Source: Paracoccus aestuariivivens (GTDB lineage: Bacteria; Pseudomonadota; Alphaproteobacteria; Rhodobacterales; Rhodobacteraceae). Taken from it: 64,000 nt of DNA. The position numbers and the translations under genes are program-made. The notes under the pieces were generated by a model. The model saw only the letters and a program-made list of their open reading frames with translations, was not told the origin of the DNA and made no database searches. This document shows, piece after piece, positions 17,752-26,172 of this stretch (positions are counted from its first letter, which is position 1; each line of letters starts with the position of its first letter). The stretch is from positions 62,001 to 126,000 of the forward strand of contig NZ_WMIE01000005.1 of NCBI RefSeq assembly GCF_009711225.1, read 5' to 3'.

Positions 17752-19493
17752 TGACCTTCAAACCTGCAGAATGGCCCCGCAAACTCCGCTCGCAGCACTG
17801 GTACGGCGGCAACTCGCGTGACACGATCTATCACCGTGGCTGGCTGAAGAACCAAGGCTACCCGCATGACCTGTTCGACGGACGCCCGGTTATCGGCATC
17901 CTGAACACCTGGTCGGACCTGACGCCTTGCAACGGCCACCTGCGGGAACTGGCTGAGAAGGTCAAAGCCGGGATCTGGGAGGCCGGTGGCTTCCCGGTCG
18001 AGGTTCCGGTCTTCTCGGCATCGGAAAACACCTTCCGCCCGACCGCGATGATGTATCGCAACCTCGCCGCCATGGCGGTCGAGGAAGCGATGCGCGGCCA
18101 GCCGATCGACGGTGCCGTCCTTATGGTCGGCTGCGACAAGACCACGCCTTCGCTGCTGATGGCCGCAGCCTCGACCGACATTCCGTCGATCGTCGTCACC
18201 GGCGGTCCGATGCTGAACGGCTGGTTCCGTGGCGAGCGTATCGGCTCGGGCACCCATCTGTGGAAATTCTCGGAGGCCGTGAAGGCTGGCGAGATGACGC
18301 AGGACGAGTTCCTTGAGGCCGAGCAGGCGATGAGCCGTTCCTCGGGCACCTGCAACACCATGGGCACCGCCTCGACGATGGCGTCGATGGCGGAAGCCCT
18401 TGGCATGGCGCTGTCGGGCAATGCCGCGATCCCGGCGGTCGATAGCCGTCGCCGCGTGATGGCGCAGATGACCGGTCGCCGCATCGTGCAGATGGTCAAG
18501 GACGACCTGAAGCCCAGCGACATCATGACCAAGGAAGCCTTCGAGAACGCGATCCGCTGCAATGGCGCGATTGGCGGCTCGACCAATGCCGTGGTCCACC
18601 TGCTGGCCATGGCGGGCCGTACGGGTGTCGAACTGACGCTGGACGACTGGGACCGCTGCGGTCGCGACGTGGCGACCATCGTGAACCTGATGCCGTCGGG
18701 CAAATACCTGATGGAAGAGTTCTTCTATGCCGGTGGCCTGCCCGTCGTGCTGAAGCATCTGGGCGAAGCGGGTCTGCTGCATAAGAACGCGCTGACCGTT
18801 TCCGGCGACACGATCTGGGATGAGGTCAAGGACGCCAAGAACTGGAACGAAGACGTCATCCTGCCGGTCGAGAAAGCCTTGACCCAACAGGGCGGCATCG
18901 CGGTCCTCAAGGGCAACCTCGCGCCGCTGGGCGCGGTGCTGAAGCCCTCGGCCGCCTCGCCCCATCTGATGCAGCACCGTGGCCGCGCCGTGGTCTTCGA
19001 GGATATCGACGACTACAAGGCCCGGATCAATGATGACGCGCTCGACATCGACGAGACCTGCATCATGGTCATGAAGAACTGCGGTCCCAAGGGCTATCCG
19101 GGCATGGCCGAGGTCGGCAATATGGGCCTGCCGCCCAAAGTGCTGAAAAAAGGCATCACCGATATGGTGCGCATTTCCGATGCGCGCATGTCGGGCACGG
19201 CTTACGGCACGGTTGTCCTGCACACCTCGCCCGAAGCCGCGCGCGGTGGCCCGCTGGCCATTGTCCGCTCGGGCGACTGGATCGAGCTGGACGTGCCGAA
19301 CCGCCGTCTGCATCTGGACCTGTCGGATGAGGAAATCGCCGCCCGTCTGGCCGAGTGGAAAAACCCGGTCGAGCCGCCGGCCTCGGGCTATGCCCGCATG
19401 TTCCATGAGCATGTCGAGGGTGCCGATACCGGGGCCGATTTCGACTTCCTGAAAGGTTGCCGCGGAAGCGAGGTGGGACGTGACAGCCACTGA
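17751..19493 (+). CDS. IlvD/Edd-family sugar-acid dehydratase (galactonate/arabinonate type)
   Basis: A 580-residue Fe-S dehydratase that removes water from an aldonate to form a 2-keto-3-deoxy acid. The three cluster-binding cysteines are visible in TPCN (Cys60), GCDK (Cys128, with the carbamylated Lys130) and GTCNTMG (Cys201), spaced as in Rhizobium L-arabinonate dehydratase, which also accepts D-galactonate and D-fuconate. C-terminal KNCGPKGYPGMAEVGNMGLP and the catalytic-Ser block RISDARMSGTAYGTVVLH are present. In this operon the downstream KDGal kinase and KDPGal aldolase point to D-galactonate as the main substrate. It replaces the enolase-family DgoD. ATG overlaps the gguB stop. Confidence 0.88.
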   Translation: MTFKPAEWPRKLRSQHWYGGNSRDTIYHRGWLKNQGYPHDLFDGRPVIGILNTWSDLTPCNGHLRELAEKVKAGIWEAGGFPVEVPVFSASENTFRPTAMMYRNLAAMAVEEAMRGQPIDGAVLMVGCDKTTPSLLMAAASTDIPSIVVTGGPMLNGWFRGERIGSGTHLWKFSEAVKAGEMTQDEFLEAEQAMSRSSGTCNTMGTASTMASMAEALGMALSGNAAIPAVDSRRRVMAQMTGRRIVQMVKDDLKPSDIMTKEAFENAIRCNGAIGGSTNAVVHLLAMAGRTGVELTLDDWDRCGRDVATIVNLMPSGKYLMEEFFYAGGLPVVLKHLGEAGLLHKNALTVSGDTIWDEVKDAKNWNEDVILPVEKALTQQGGIAVLKGNLAPLGAVLKPSAASPHLMQHRGRAVVFEDIDDYKARINDDALDIDETCIMVMKNCGPKGYPGMAEVGNMGLPPKVLKKGITDMVRISDARMSGTAYGTVVLHTSPEAARGGPLAIVRSGDWIELDVPNRRLHLDLSDEEIAARLAEWKNPVEPPASGYARMFHEHVEGADTGADFDFLKGCRGSEVGRDSH

Positions 19494-20412
19494 TCTCGCC
19501 ATTATCGGCTTCGGCAAGATTGCCCGCGAACAGCACCGCCCTGCGTTGGAGGCCTCATCGGCCTTCAACTTCGCGGCCACGGTCGATCCGTTCAACACGG
19601 CCGAGGGCATCTCCTCCTACAAGGACGTGACGACTTTCCTGGCCGAGCGCCCGGAAGTCGGCGCGGTCGCGCTTTGCACGCCGCCGCAGGTCCGCTTCGC
19701 GGTCGCACGCGAGGCGCTGCTGGCCGGTCGCCACGTGTTGCTGGAAAAGCCGCCGGGAACCACCGTGTCCGAGGTGATGACGCTTCAGCGCATCGCCAAG
19801 GAACAGGGCAAGACGCTCTTCACCGCATGGCACAGCCAGTTCGCCCCCGGCATCCCCGGCGCGCGGGACTGGCTTGCCAGCCGCAAGATCACGGCGATCA
19901 CCGTGACTTGGCGCGAGGATGTCCGGCGCTGGCATCCCGGTCAGGACTGGATCTTTGCCCCCGGCGGAACCGGCGTCTTCGATCCGGGCATCAACGCCTA
20001 TTCGATCCTGACCTATATCCTGCCGATCGGTCTTTACACGACCGAGGCCGCGCTGGAATTCCCCGAAAACCGCGACACGCCGATCGCCGCTCAGCTGAAA
20101 ATGCTGACCGAAGAAGGCGCTCCGGTCGATCTGGATTTCGATTTCCGCGAGACCGGCGTGCAGACCTGGGACATGCGGATCGAGACCGATCGCGGTGTGA
20201 TGGAGCTCTCGCAAGGCGGCGCGACCATCACCGCGGACGGTGTCGTTCTGTCCGAGCAAGGCGCGCTGGCGGGCGAATATGACCGCATCTATGCCCGCTT
20301 CGCTGAACTCATCGCGACAGGCGAAAGCGATGTCGACGTGGCTCCGTTCCGCCATGTCGCCGATGCGATGATGCTGGGCCGCCGCGTCCGGACGGACGCC
20401 TTCGAATGGTAA
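19480..20412 (+). CDS. Gfo/Idh/MocA D-galactose (L-arabinose) 1-dehydrogenase
   Basis: A 310-residue NAD(P)-dependent aldose 1-dehydrogenase oxidising D-galactose (or L-arabinose, D-fucose) to the 1,4/1,5-lactone. The Rossmann start AIIGFGKIAREQHRPAL, the EKPPGTTVSEVM block with the catalytic Lys, and the WREDVRRWHPGQDWI segment closely follow Azospirillum L-arabinose 1-dehydrogenase and rhizobial galactose dehydrogenases, as does GVFDPGINAYSILTYILP. The start is GTG at 19480, preceded by GAGGTGG and overlapping the dehydratase by 14 bases; the stop overlaps dgoK by 7. First committed step of the operon. Confidence 0.9.
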   Translation: MTATDLAIIGFGKIAREQHRPALEASSAFNFAATVDPFNTAEGISSYKDVTTFLAERPEVGAVALCTPPQVRFAVAREALLAGRHVLLEKPPGTTVSEVMTLQRIAKEQGKTLFTAWHSQFAPGIPGARDWLASRKITAITVTWREDVRRWHPGQDWIFAPGGTGVFDPGINAYSILTYILPIGLYTTEAALEFPENRDTPIAAQLKMLTEEGAPVDLDFDFRETGVQTWDMRIETDRGVMELSQGGATITADGVVLSEQGALAGEYDRIYARFAELIATGESDVDVAPFRHVADAMMLGRRVRTDAFEW

Positions 20413-21308
20413 GGCCGGACTGGATCGCAGTCGATTGGGGCACCACCCGGCTGCGCGTCTGGGCCATGCAAGGGTCCGAGGTGCTGGAGAACCGCTCCTC
20501 GGACAAAGGCATGGGCAGCCTGTCGCGTGACGGATTCGAGCCTGCCCTGCTGGAACTGGTCGAGGATTGGCTGGGCGACCAACCGATCCCGATCATCGCC
20601 TGCGGCATGGTCGGCGCGCGCACCGGCTGGGCCGAGGCCGAATACCGCCACACCCCCTGCACACCGCTTGATCCCCAACGCGCGACACGCCCGCAGGTCA
20701 ACGATCCCCGTCTGGACGTGCATATCCTGCCCGGCCTTTCACAGATCGACCCGCCCGACGTTCTGCGCGGCGAGGAAACCCAGATTGCGGGCTTTCTGGC
20801 CCAAAATCCCGATTTCGAAGGCACGCTGTGCTTGCCGGGAACCCATTGCAAATGGGTCATCATCACCGACGGCCGCGTCGAGGGCTTCCACACCTTCATG
20901 ACCGGCGAGGTTTATGCCTTGCTTTCGCGCCAGTCGGTCCTGCGCCTGACGATCGGTGACGCCAAGCCGGATCGGGTCAGTTTCCTTGAGGCATCGGCGC
21001 AGGCCGCGACGAATGCCGATATGGCGGCAGCGGGACTGTTTCCCTTGCGGGCTGCCGCGCTGTTGAACGGACTGACGCCGGAACAAGGCGCGGGTCGCCT
21101 GTCCGGTCTGCTGATCGGATCCGAGCTGGCTTCGGCCCATCCGCTTTGGCACGGACGCCGCGTCGTGATAATTGGCGCGCCGGAACTCTCGTCTCTTTAC
21201 GCTGGGGCCTTGACGCAGGCGGGCGCTGATGCACATCAGTTGGACGGGGGGGAACTTGTCCTTTCCGGACTGACCGCTGCCGCTACTGCCCTGACGAGGA
21301 ACACATGA
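20406..21308 (+). CDS. dgoK: 2-dehydro-3-deoxygalactonokinase
   Basis: A 300-residue kinase phosphorylating 2-keto-3-deoxy-D-galactonate with ATP to the 6-phosphate. The N-terminal ASKHA-like phosphate loop VDWGTTRLRVWAM (residues 8-20), the IACGMVGARTGWAEAEY block near 65-80 and LCLPGTHCKWV near 142-152 followed by FMTGEVYALL are diagnostic of DgoK. Length is typical. The ATG overlaps the end of the dehydrogenase by 7 bases and the stop overlaps dgoA by 4, so it is translated as part of the chain. Its presence argues for D-galactose rather than L-arabinose as the pathway substrate. Confidence 0.94.
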   Translation: MVRPDWIAVDWGTTRLRVWAMQGSEVLENRSSDKGMGSLSRDGFEPALLELVEDWLGDQPIPIIACGMVGARTGWAEAEYRHTPCTPLDPQRATRPQVNDPRLDVHILPGLSQIDPPDVLRGEETQIAGFLAQNPDFEGTLCLPGTHCKWVIITDGRVEGFHTFMTGEVYALLSRQSVLRLTIGDAKPDRVSFLEASAQAATNADMAAAGLFPLRAAALLNGLTPEQGAGRLSGLLIGSELASAHPLWHGRRVVIIGAPELSSLYAGALTQAGADAHQLDGGELVLSGLTAAATALTRNT

Positions 21309-21901
21309 CCCAGCCCATCATCGCCATTCTGCGCGGCCTGACTCCGGCCGATGCCCTCGACGTTGGCCAGGCCCTGATCGATTCCGGCATCGACCGGATC
21401 GAAGTGCCGCTGAACTCGCCCGATCCGCTGGAAAGCATCCGGCTGATGTCCACAAGCTTCGCAGGTCAGGCTATCATCGGGGCTGGAACCGTGCTCACGG
21501 TCGAGGATGTGGCGCGCGTCGCCGACGCGGGCGGACGGATGATCGTCTCGCCGAACACAAATCCTGAAGTGATCCGCGAAACCCGTCGCCGCGGGCTGGA
21601 ATCCTATCCCGGGGTGTTTACGGCGACCGAGTGTTTCGCCGCAATTCAGGCAGGCGCGACGGGGCTGAAGCTGTTCCCTGCCGATCAGGCCGGACTGGGT
21701 ACGCTCAGGGCCTTGCGGGCGGTGCTTCCCAAAGACATCTCAGTTTATGCCGTTGGCGGCGTCGGACCCAGCAATTTTGCCGATTGGTTCGCGGCAGGCG
21801 CTCAGGGCTTCGGTATCGGCTCGTCGCTTTACAAACCCGGCGACAGCGCCGAGGTCGTGGCCAAACGCGCCCGCGAAATGGTCGCCGCCTTGCCAGCATG
21901 A
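21305..21901 (+). CDS. dgoA: 2-dehydro-3-deoxy-6-phosphogalactonate aldolase
   Basis: A 198-residue class I aldolase splitting KDPGal to pyruvate and D-glyceraldehyde 3-phosphate. The (beta/alpha)8 KDPG-aldolase family motifs are seen: AILRGLTPADAL, Glu33 in IEVPLNSPDPL, GAGTVLTVEDV, the PNTNPEV loop and Schiff-base Lys122 in GLKLFPADQAG. The GVGPSNFADWFAAGAQGFGIGSSLY phosphate-binding end is intact. The combination with dgoK, and IEVPLNSPDP rather than the KDPG-type motif, supports the galactonate isozyme. It overlaps genes on both sides by 4 bases. Confidence 0.93.
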   Translation: MTQPIIAILRGLTPADALDVGQALIDSGIDRIEVPLNSPDPLESIRLMSTSFAGQAIIGAGTVLTVEDVARVADAGGRMIVSPNTNPEVIRETRRRGLESYPGVFTATECFAAIQAGATGLKLFPADQAGLGTLRALRAVLPKDISVYAVGGVGPSNFADWFAAGAQGFGIGSSLYKPGDSAEVVAKRAREMVAALPA

Positions 21902-22743
21902 GATATACGCTTTTCGATCCGCGCCCTTGCCTTCTAGGCGAAGGCGCGTTCTGGCACCCCGAGCGGCAACAGGCCTTCTGGTTCGATATTCTGGGCCGCC
22001 GGATGCTCAGCCGCAAAGACGGGCGCGAACTGGCTTGGCATTTTGACGAGCGCGTCTCGGCGGCGGGCTGGATCGATCACAACAACCTGCTGATCGCCAG
22101 CGAAACGGCGTTGTTCCGTTTTGACCTGCGCGATGGCAGCCAGCAGCATCTGGTCGCGCTCGAGGCTGACCGTTCCGACACCCGCTCGAATGACGGCCGC
22201 GCCGATCCGCATGGCGGGTTCTGGATCGGGACAATGGCCGTCGATGCAAGCCACGGACAGGGCGCGATCTATCGCTACTATCGTGGCGAGTTGCGCAAGC
22301 TGCACGCGAACGTCTCGATCTCGAACGCGATCTGCTTCTCGGTCGATGGTCGTCTGGGCTATTATGCCGATACCGCCGAACAGACCGTCTGGGTGCAGGA
22401 TCTGGACGAAAACGGCTGGCCCACCGGCGAGCCGCGAGTCTTTCTGGATCTGCGCGGCACCGATGAATATCCCGACGGAGCCGTTACCGATTCCAAGGGC
22501 AATTTCTGGAACGCCCGCTGGGGAACCGGCCGTCTGGTCTGCCACGCGCCCGACGGACGGCTGCTGGATCAGATCGAGGTGCCCTCGAAACAGACCACCT
22601 GCCCCGCGTTCTTCGGCGAAAAGCTGGACCGCATCCTGCTGACCAGTGCCGCCGTCGATCTGGGTGGCGCGCAGGATGGCCGGACATGGCTGGTCTTGCC
22701 CGGCAATGCCAAAGGCCGCCCCGAGCCCAAGGTCATCCTATGA
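21898..22743 (+). CDS. SMP-30/gluconolactonase-family aldonolactonase
   Basis: A 281-residue six-bladed beta-propeller lactonase expected to open D-galactono- (or L-arabinono-) lactone to the aldonate. Metal-binding and catalytic landmarks are LLGEGAFWHPERQ (Glu near 16), SNDGRADPHGGFWIGTM (Asn-Asp near 100), SISNAICFSVDG (Asn near 145) and DEYPDGAVTDSKGNFWNARW (Asp near 195). It fills the step between the 1-dehydrogenase and the dehydratase. The ATG overlaps the dgoA stop by 4 bases; a longer upstream frame is the shadow of dgoA. Confidence 0.92.
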   Translation: MRYTLFDPRPCLLGEGAFWHPERQQAFWFDILGRRMLSRKDGRELAWHFDERVSAAGWIDHNNLLIASETALFRFDLRDGSQQHLVALEADRSDTRSNDGRADPHGGFWIGTMAVDASHGQGAIYRYYRGELRKLHANVSISNAICFSVDGRLGYYADTAEQTVWVQDLDENGWPTGEPRVFLDLRGTDEYPDGAVTDSKGNFWNARWGTGRLVCHAPDGRLLDQIEVPSKQTTCPAFFGEKLDRILLTSAAVDLGGAQDGRTWLVLPGNAKGRPEPKVIL

Positions 22744-23750
22744 CCCGCGAAGAATTCGGCACGCTGCCCGACGGCCAAAAGGTCGAACGGATCACGATCA
22801 GCGCACATGGCCTGACCTTGTCGTTGTTGACACTTGGCGCGTCGGTTCAGGATCTTCGGCTTGACGGCGTGGACCATCCGCTGGTTTTGGGCTTCCCCAC
22901 TCTTGCACCCTATCTGGACGAAGGCCGCTACTTCGGCGCGATCGTCGGGCGCTGTGCCAACCGCGTCGCGCGGGGCGAGGCGCTTGTCGAAGGCAAAATC
23001 CTGACGCTGGACCGCAACGAACGCGACCTGACCATGCTGCATGGCGGCTCGGACGGGACCGGTGTTCGGAACTGGGCCGTTGGCGAGATCACGGAAGACG
23101 CCGTGGCCCTGTCCGACTATCTGCCCGACGGCCATATGGGGTTTCCGGGCGCGATGCTGGTCCATGTCCGGTATCGCCTGCTGCCCGACGCGACCCTGCA
23201 GATCGATATGCTTGTCACCGCAAGCGAGACCACGGTCTGCAACTTCGCCCAGCATACCTATTTCAATCTGGACGGCAGCCACAGCATCGCGGACCACCGC
23301 CTGACCGTTCTGGCCGAAAGCTATCTGCCGGTCGATGCCGATCTGATCCCGCTTGGACCAACGGCACCGGTTCAGGGCTCGCATCTGGACTTCCGCACGG
23401 CCACCCGTCTTGGTGATCGTCTGGACGGCCCGCTGATCGATCATAACCTGTGCGTCGCGGACCGGAAGCAGACGCTGCCACAGCCTGTCGCCACGCTTGA
23501 GGCTGGCGATCTGCGTCTTCGGATCGCCTCGACCGAGCCGGGATTGCAGGTCTATGCCGCCGATCACATGCGCCCCGGCGCGATCGGAACTGGAGGTATG
23601 CCCTATGGCCAACATGCGGGGATTGCACTGGAATCGCAGCTTTGGCCCGATGCCGTTCACAATCCCGGCTATCCCTCTGCGATACTTCCGCTTGGCCAAC
23701 TCTACCGCCAGTCCACAATCCTGAGTTTCACCCACAAAACAAAGAGTTGA
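22740..23750 (+). CDS. galM: Aldose 1-epimerase (galactose mutarotase)
   Basis: A 336-residue mutarotase interconverting alpha and beta anomers and so supplying the anomer used by the 1-dehydrogenase. GalM landmarks: GASVQDLRLDG, YFGAIVGRCANRVARG, LHGGSDGTGVRNW, the catalytic His region NFAQHTYFNLDGS near residue 175 and the catalytic Glu in GIALESQLWPDAVHNPGYPS near residue 300. No signal peptide, so cytoplasmic. The ATG overlaps the lactonase stop by 4 bases. It is the last clearly coupled gene of the galactose operon; a GntR gene follows after 45 bases in the same direction. Confidence 0.94.
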   Translation: MTREEFGTLPDGQKVERITISAHGLTLSLLTLGASVQDLRLDGVDHPLVLGFPTLAPYLDEGRYFGAIVGRCANRVARGEALVEGKILTLDRNERDLTMLHGGSDGTGVRNWAVGEITEDAVALSDYLPDGHMGFPGAMLVHVRYRLLPDATLQIDMLVTASETTVCNFAQHTYFNLDGSHSIADHRLTVLAESYLPVDADLIPLGPTAPVQGSHLDFRTATRLGDRLDGPLIDHNLCVADRKQTLPQPVATLEAGDLRLRIASTEPGLQVYAADHMRPGAIGTGGMPYGQHAGIALESQLWPDAVHNPGYPSAILPLGQLYRQSTILSFTHKTKS

Positions 23751-23795
23751 CGCAACGGCATGCTTGGATCGAAATGGGAGGTGAGGAGGACAACC

Positions 23796-24551
23796 ATGGC
23801 CACCCCCAACCCCGAGTCTGATCACGCGCGGCCGAATTCCGGACATGCAACCGACCAACCCGCCGCCGTGCAGATGTATGGCGTGCTACGCAAGCGCATC
23901 ATCTCGGGAGAATTGATGCCGGGACTCCGGCTGTCGGAACAGGAAATCGCGGATCAGTACGACCTGTCGCGCCAGCCCATCCGCGAAGCCTTCATCCGGT
24001 TGACCGGTGACGGGCTGATCGAGGTTCGTCCCCAGCGTGGCACCTATGTCTCGCGGATCGATATGGATTGGGTGATGGGTACACGCTTCATCCGCGAATC
24101 CGTCGAGGCCGATATCGTCCGGCTGGCCGCCCGACTGGCCCAACCGCAGCAGATCGTGGCGCTGAACGGGATCCTCGAGCGGCAGCAATTGATCGCGCAG
24201 GGTGATGCCGCCGCATTGGTGACGCTGGACGAGGAGTTCCATTACTCGCTGGCCGCCATCGCGGGACAGACCGTCGTGTGGCGACATCTGCAGGGGCTTA
24301 AGATGCATCTCGACCGCGTGCGCCATCTGGTTTCGGCAATCTCGCCCAAGGATATCATGCTGGATCAACATCGCGCCGTTGTCGATGCCATCGCGGCGGG
24401 CGATCCGGATCAGGCCGAAAAGGCGATGCGCCTGCATCTGCGCCGCGTCTTTGGCGACCTGCCCGCGATCATGCAGCTTTCGCCGCAATATTTCGACAAG
24501 GCCGACCAATTGGCAGCGCGTATGCATTACGATCCGTCGATCAACGCCTGA
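23796..24551 (+). CDS. GntR family regulator, FCD (FadR) subgroup
   Basis: A 251-residue transcription regulator. The N-terminal winged helix has YGVLRKRIISGELMPGLRLSE and QEIADQYDLSRQPIREAFIRL, TGDGLIEVRPQRGTYVSRI; the C-terminal all-helical FCD domain carries metal/ligand residues in DEEFHYSLAAIAG and the helix LDQHRAVVDAIAAGD with the conserved His. I choose ATG 23796 because GAGGTGAGGAGG lies just upstream. It stands between galM and tctC: it may be co-transcribed with the galactose operon and may control the transporter, whose promoter region carries a GTATAC palindrome. The target is inferred. Confidence 0.88.
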   Translation: MATPNPESDHARPNSGHATDQPAAVQMYGVLRKRIISGELMPGLRLSEQEIADQYDLSRQPIREAFIRLTGDGLIEVRPQRGTYVSRIDMDWVMGTRFIRESVEADIVRLAARLAQPQQIVALNGILERQQLIAQGDAAALVTLDEEFHYSLAAIAGQTVVWRHLQGLKMHLDRVRHLVSAISPKDIMLDQHRAVVDAIAAGDPDQAEKAMRLHLRRVFGDLPAIMQLSPQYFDKADQLAARMHYDPSINA

Positions 24552-24576
24552 ATTGCGGGCAATCCCTACAGCACCG

Positions 24577-24592
24577 TTGACAATGTATACGT
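24577..24592 (+). promoter_or_regulatory. Candidate promoter/operator of the tctCBA operon (CAATGTATAC)
   Basis: TTGACA at 24577-24582 is immediately overlapped by CAATGTATAC at 24581-24590, whose core ATGTATACGT is palindromic with one mismatch. The same CAATGTATAC is found before two other catabolic operons (36475 and 43432). No clear -10 was found. GTATAC-centred palindromes are known for FCD GntR regulators such as UxuR/ExuR. Confidence 0.5.
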
Positions 24593-24652
24593 CTGTATTG
24601 ATCCTTCTCCCCGGAGGAATGGCACAGCATCGTGCCACAAGGGAGGAAATTT

Positions 24653-25627
24653 ATGGACCGCAGAACCGTTCTGCCGCTGCTTGCGGCTACGCTGACGCTT
24701 GGCCACTGGGCCGCCCCGGCACTCGCCGAATATCCTGAACGCCCGATCGAAATGATCGTCCCTTGGGGCGCGGGCGGTGGAACAGATGCCGTTGGCCGGA
24801 TCTTCGGACAGATCCTGCAAGAGGAACTCGGCAAGCCGGTGAACGTGGTGAACCGAACCGGTGGCTCAGGCGTCGTCGGCCATAGCGCCATCGCCAAGGC
24901 CAAGCCCGATGGCTACACCATCGGCGTCATGACGATCGAGATCGACATGATGCATTGGCAGGGGCTGACCGACCTGACCTACAAGGATTTCGACATTCTG
25001 GCGCTGGTCAATGCCGATCCCGGCGGGATCATGGTTTCGGCGGACGCGCCGTGGAAAGATGCCGCCGCGTTGCGCGATACGATCAAAGCCGACCCTGCCG
25101 GAACCGTAAAGGCATCGGGCACCGGACAAGGTGGCATCTGGCACCTGAACTTGCTGGGTTGGCTCATGTCCGAAGGCATTCCGGTCGAGGCAGTTCCCTT
25201 CGTTCCCAGCCAAGGCGCAGCCGCAGGTCTGACCGACATGGTCGCCGGAGGGGTACAGATGGTGCCGTCCTCGCTGGCGGAAGGCCGTTCGCTGATCGAC
25301 GCGACCCGCGTGCGCGCGCTGGCCAGCATGTCGGACGAACGTCAGGCGATGTTCCCCGACGTTCCGACCCTGAAGGAAGCGACCGGCTCGGACTGGAAGC
25401 TTTCGGTCTGGCGCGCCATTGCCGCGCCCAAGGACATGCCCCCCGAAGCGCGCGAAAAGCTGACTGCCGCAATCGAGAAGGCATATAACAGCGAATCCTA
25501 TCAGAACTTCATGAAGGAACGCGGCTTCGGCCTGCGTTGGGCCGCATCCGAGGAAGCAACCGCTTTGGTTGCCGCCGATGACGCGAGCCTAGGCGAAGTC
25601 ATGAAGAAAGCCGGTCTGGCAAAGTGA
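24653..25627 (+). CDS. Tripartite tricarboxylate transporter (TTT) substrate-binding protein TctC
   Basis: A 324-residue extracytoplasmic solute receptor of the TctC/Bug family. Signal peptide MDRRTVLPLLAATLTLGHWAAPALAEY, then the family start YPERPIEMIVPWGAGGGTDAVGRI with the substrate-carboxylate binding loop, NVVNRTGGSGVVGHSAIAKAKPDGYTIG, and PDVPTLKEATGSDWKLSVWRAIAAP near the C-terminus. Start ATG 24653 follows AGGGAGGAAATTT. It heads tctB and tctA and is followed by a stem-loop. Substrates of such receptors are carboxylates; the coupled LtnD-like gene suggests a sugar acid such as a tetronate, which is inference. Confidence 0.92.
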   Translation: MDRRTVLPLLAATLTLGHWAAPALAEYPERPIEMIVPWGAGGGTDAVGRIFGQILQEELGKPVNVVNRTGGSGVVGHSAIAKAKPDGYTIGVMTIEIDMMHWQGLTDLTYKDFDILALVNADPGGIMVSADAPWKDAAALRDTIKADPAGTVKASGTGQGGIWHLNLLGWLMSEGIPVEAVPFVPSQGAAAGLTDMVAGGVQMVPSSLAEGRSLIDATRVRALASMSDERQAMFPDVPTLKEATGSDWKLSVWRAIAAPKDMPPEAREKLTAAIEKAYNSESYQNFMKERGFGLRWAASEEATALVAADDASLGEVMKKAGLAK

Positions 25628-25632
25628 TGACA

Positions 25633-25660
25633 AAGGCCGCGGGGGCAATCCTGCGGCCTT
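25633..25660 (+). other. Intercistronic stem-loop between tctC and tctB
   Basis: AAGGCCGC (25633-25640) pairs perfectly with GCGGCCTT (25653-25660); the loop can close further by GG/CC pairs. Followed by CTTCGTC, only weakly T-rich. As with the chvE-gguA hairpin, it probably raises binding-protein mRNA over the membrane genes. Confidence 0.65.
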
Positions 25661-25688
25661 CTTCGTCAATGTCGAAGGAGGAACCGGC

Positions 25689-26162
25689 ATGAGACTCGGA
25701 GACCGCGCGCTAGGCGCGCTGACATTGCTGGGGGCTGTGGCGCTGTTCCTCGCCTCGCGGCAATTTTCGCCCTTACCGGGACAAAAATACGGGGCGGAAA
25801 CCCTGCCATTGGCTATTTCGGGCCTGACTGCCATCGTCGGAATCTGGCTGATTCTGCAAGGGCTTGCCACCGAACGCGGCGCACCGCTGGCCGACGTGGT
25901 CGAATGGGCGCGCGAACCGGCAGCTTGGGGCCGGATTGCCGCCACCATCGGTTTGATCGCTGCCTATATCCTTATGTCGGATTGGATGGGCTTCACATTG
26001 GCAAGCCTTGTTCTGGTTTTTGCGCTGATGCTTCTGACCGGAACAAAGCCTCTGCCCGCGCTGGTCGTCTCGGTCGCGGCGGTCCTTGTCGTGCAATTCG
26101 CCTTCGGCAAGCTCCTGATGGTGCCGCTGCCGCGCGGCGAAATCCTGTCCCTGCCGTGGTGA
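25689..26162 (+). CDS. TTT small membrane subunit TctB
   Basis: A 157-residue inner-membrane protein with four predicted helices (about residues 8-24, 42-60, 82-98, 103-140), the size and topology of TctB (DUF1468). Sequence marks include PLPGQKYGAETLPLAISGLTA after the first helix and SDWMGFTLASLVLVFALMLLTG. It forms the transporter with the large TctA. It starts 61 bases after tctC behind AAGGAGGAA and ends 10 bases before tctA. Confidence 0.88.
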   Translation: MRLGDRALGALTLLGAVALFLASRQFSPLPGQKYGAETLPLAISGLTAIVGIWLILQGLATERGAPLADVVEWAREPAAWGRIAATIGLIAAYILMSDWMGFTLASLVLVFALMLLTGTKPLPALVVSVAAVLVVQFAFGKLLMVPLPRGEILSLPW

Positions 26163-26172
26163 GGTCCGACAT

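Noticed and set aside
17748..19610. A 620-codon open frame antisense to the IlvD-type dehydratase, and similar long antisense frames at 33593-35599, 49203-51422 and 56891-59479
   Set aside because: Each mirrors a well-identified gene codon for codon, is rich in Arg, His and Asp as expected of GC-biased antisense frames, and has no ribosome site or family motif.
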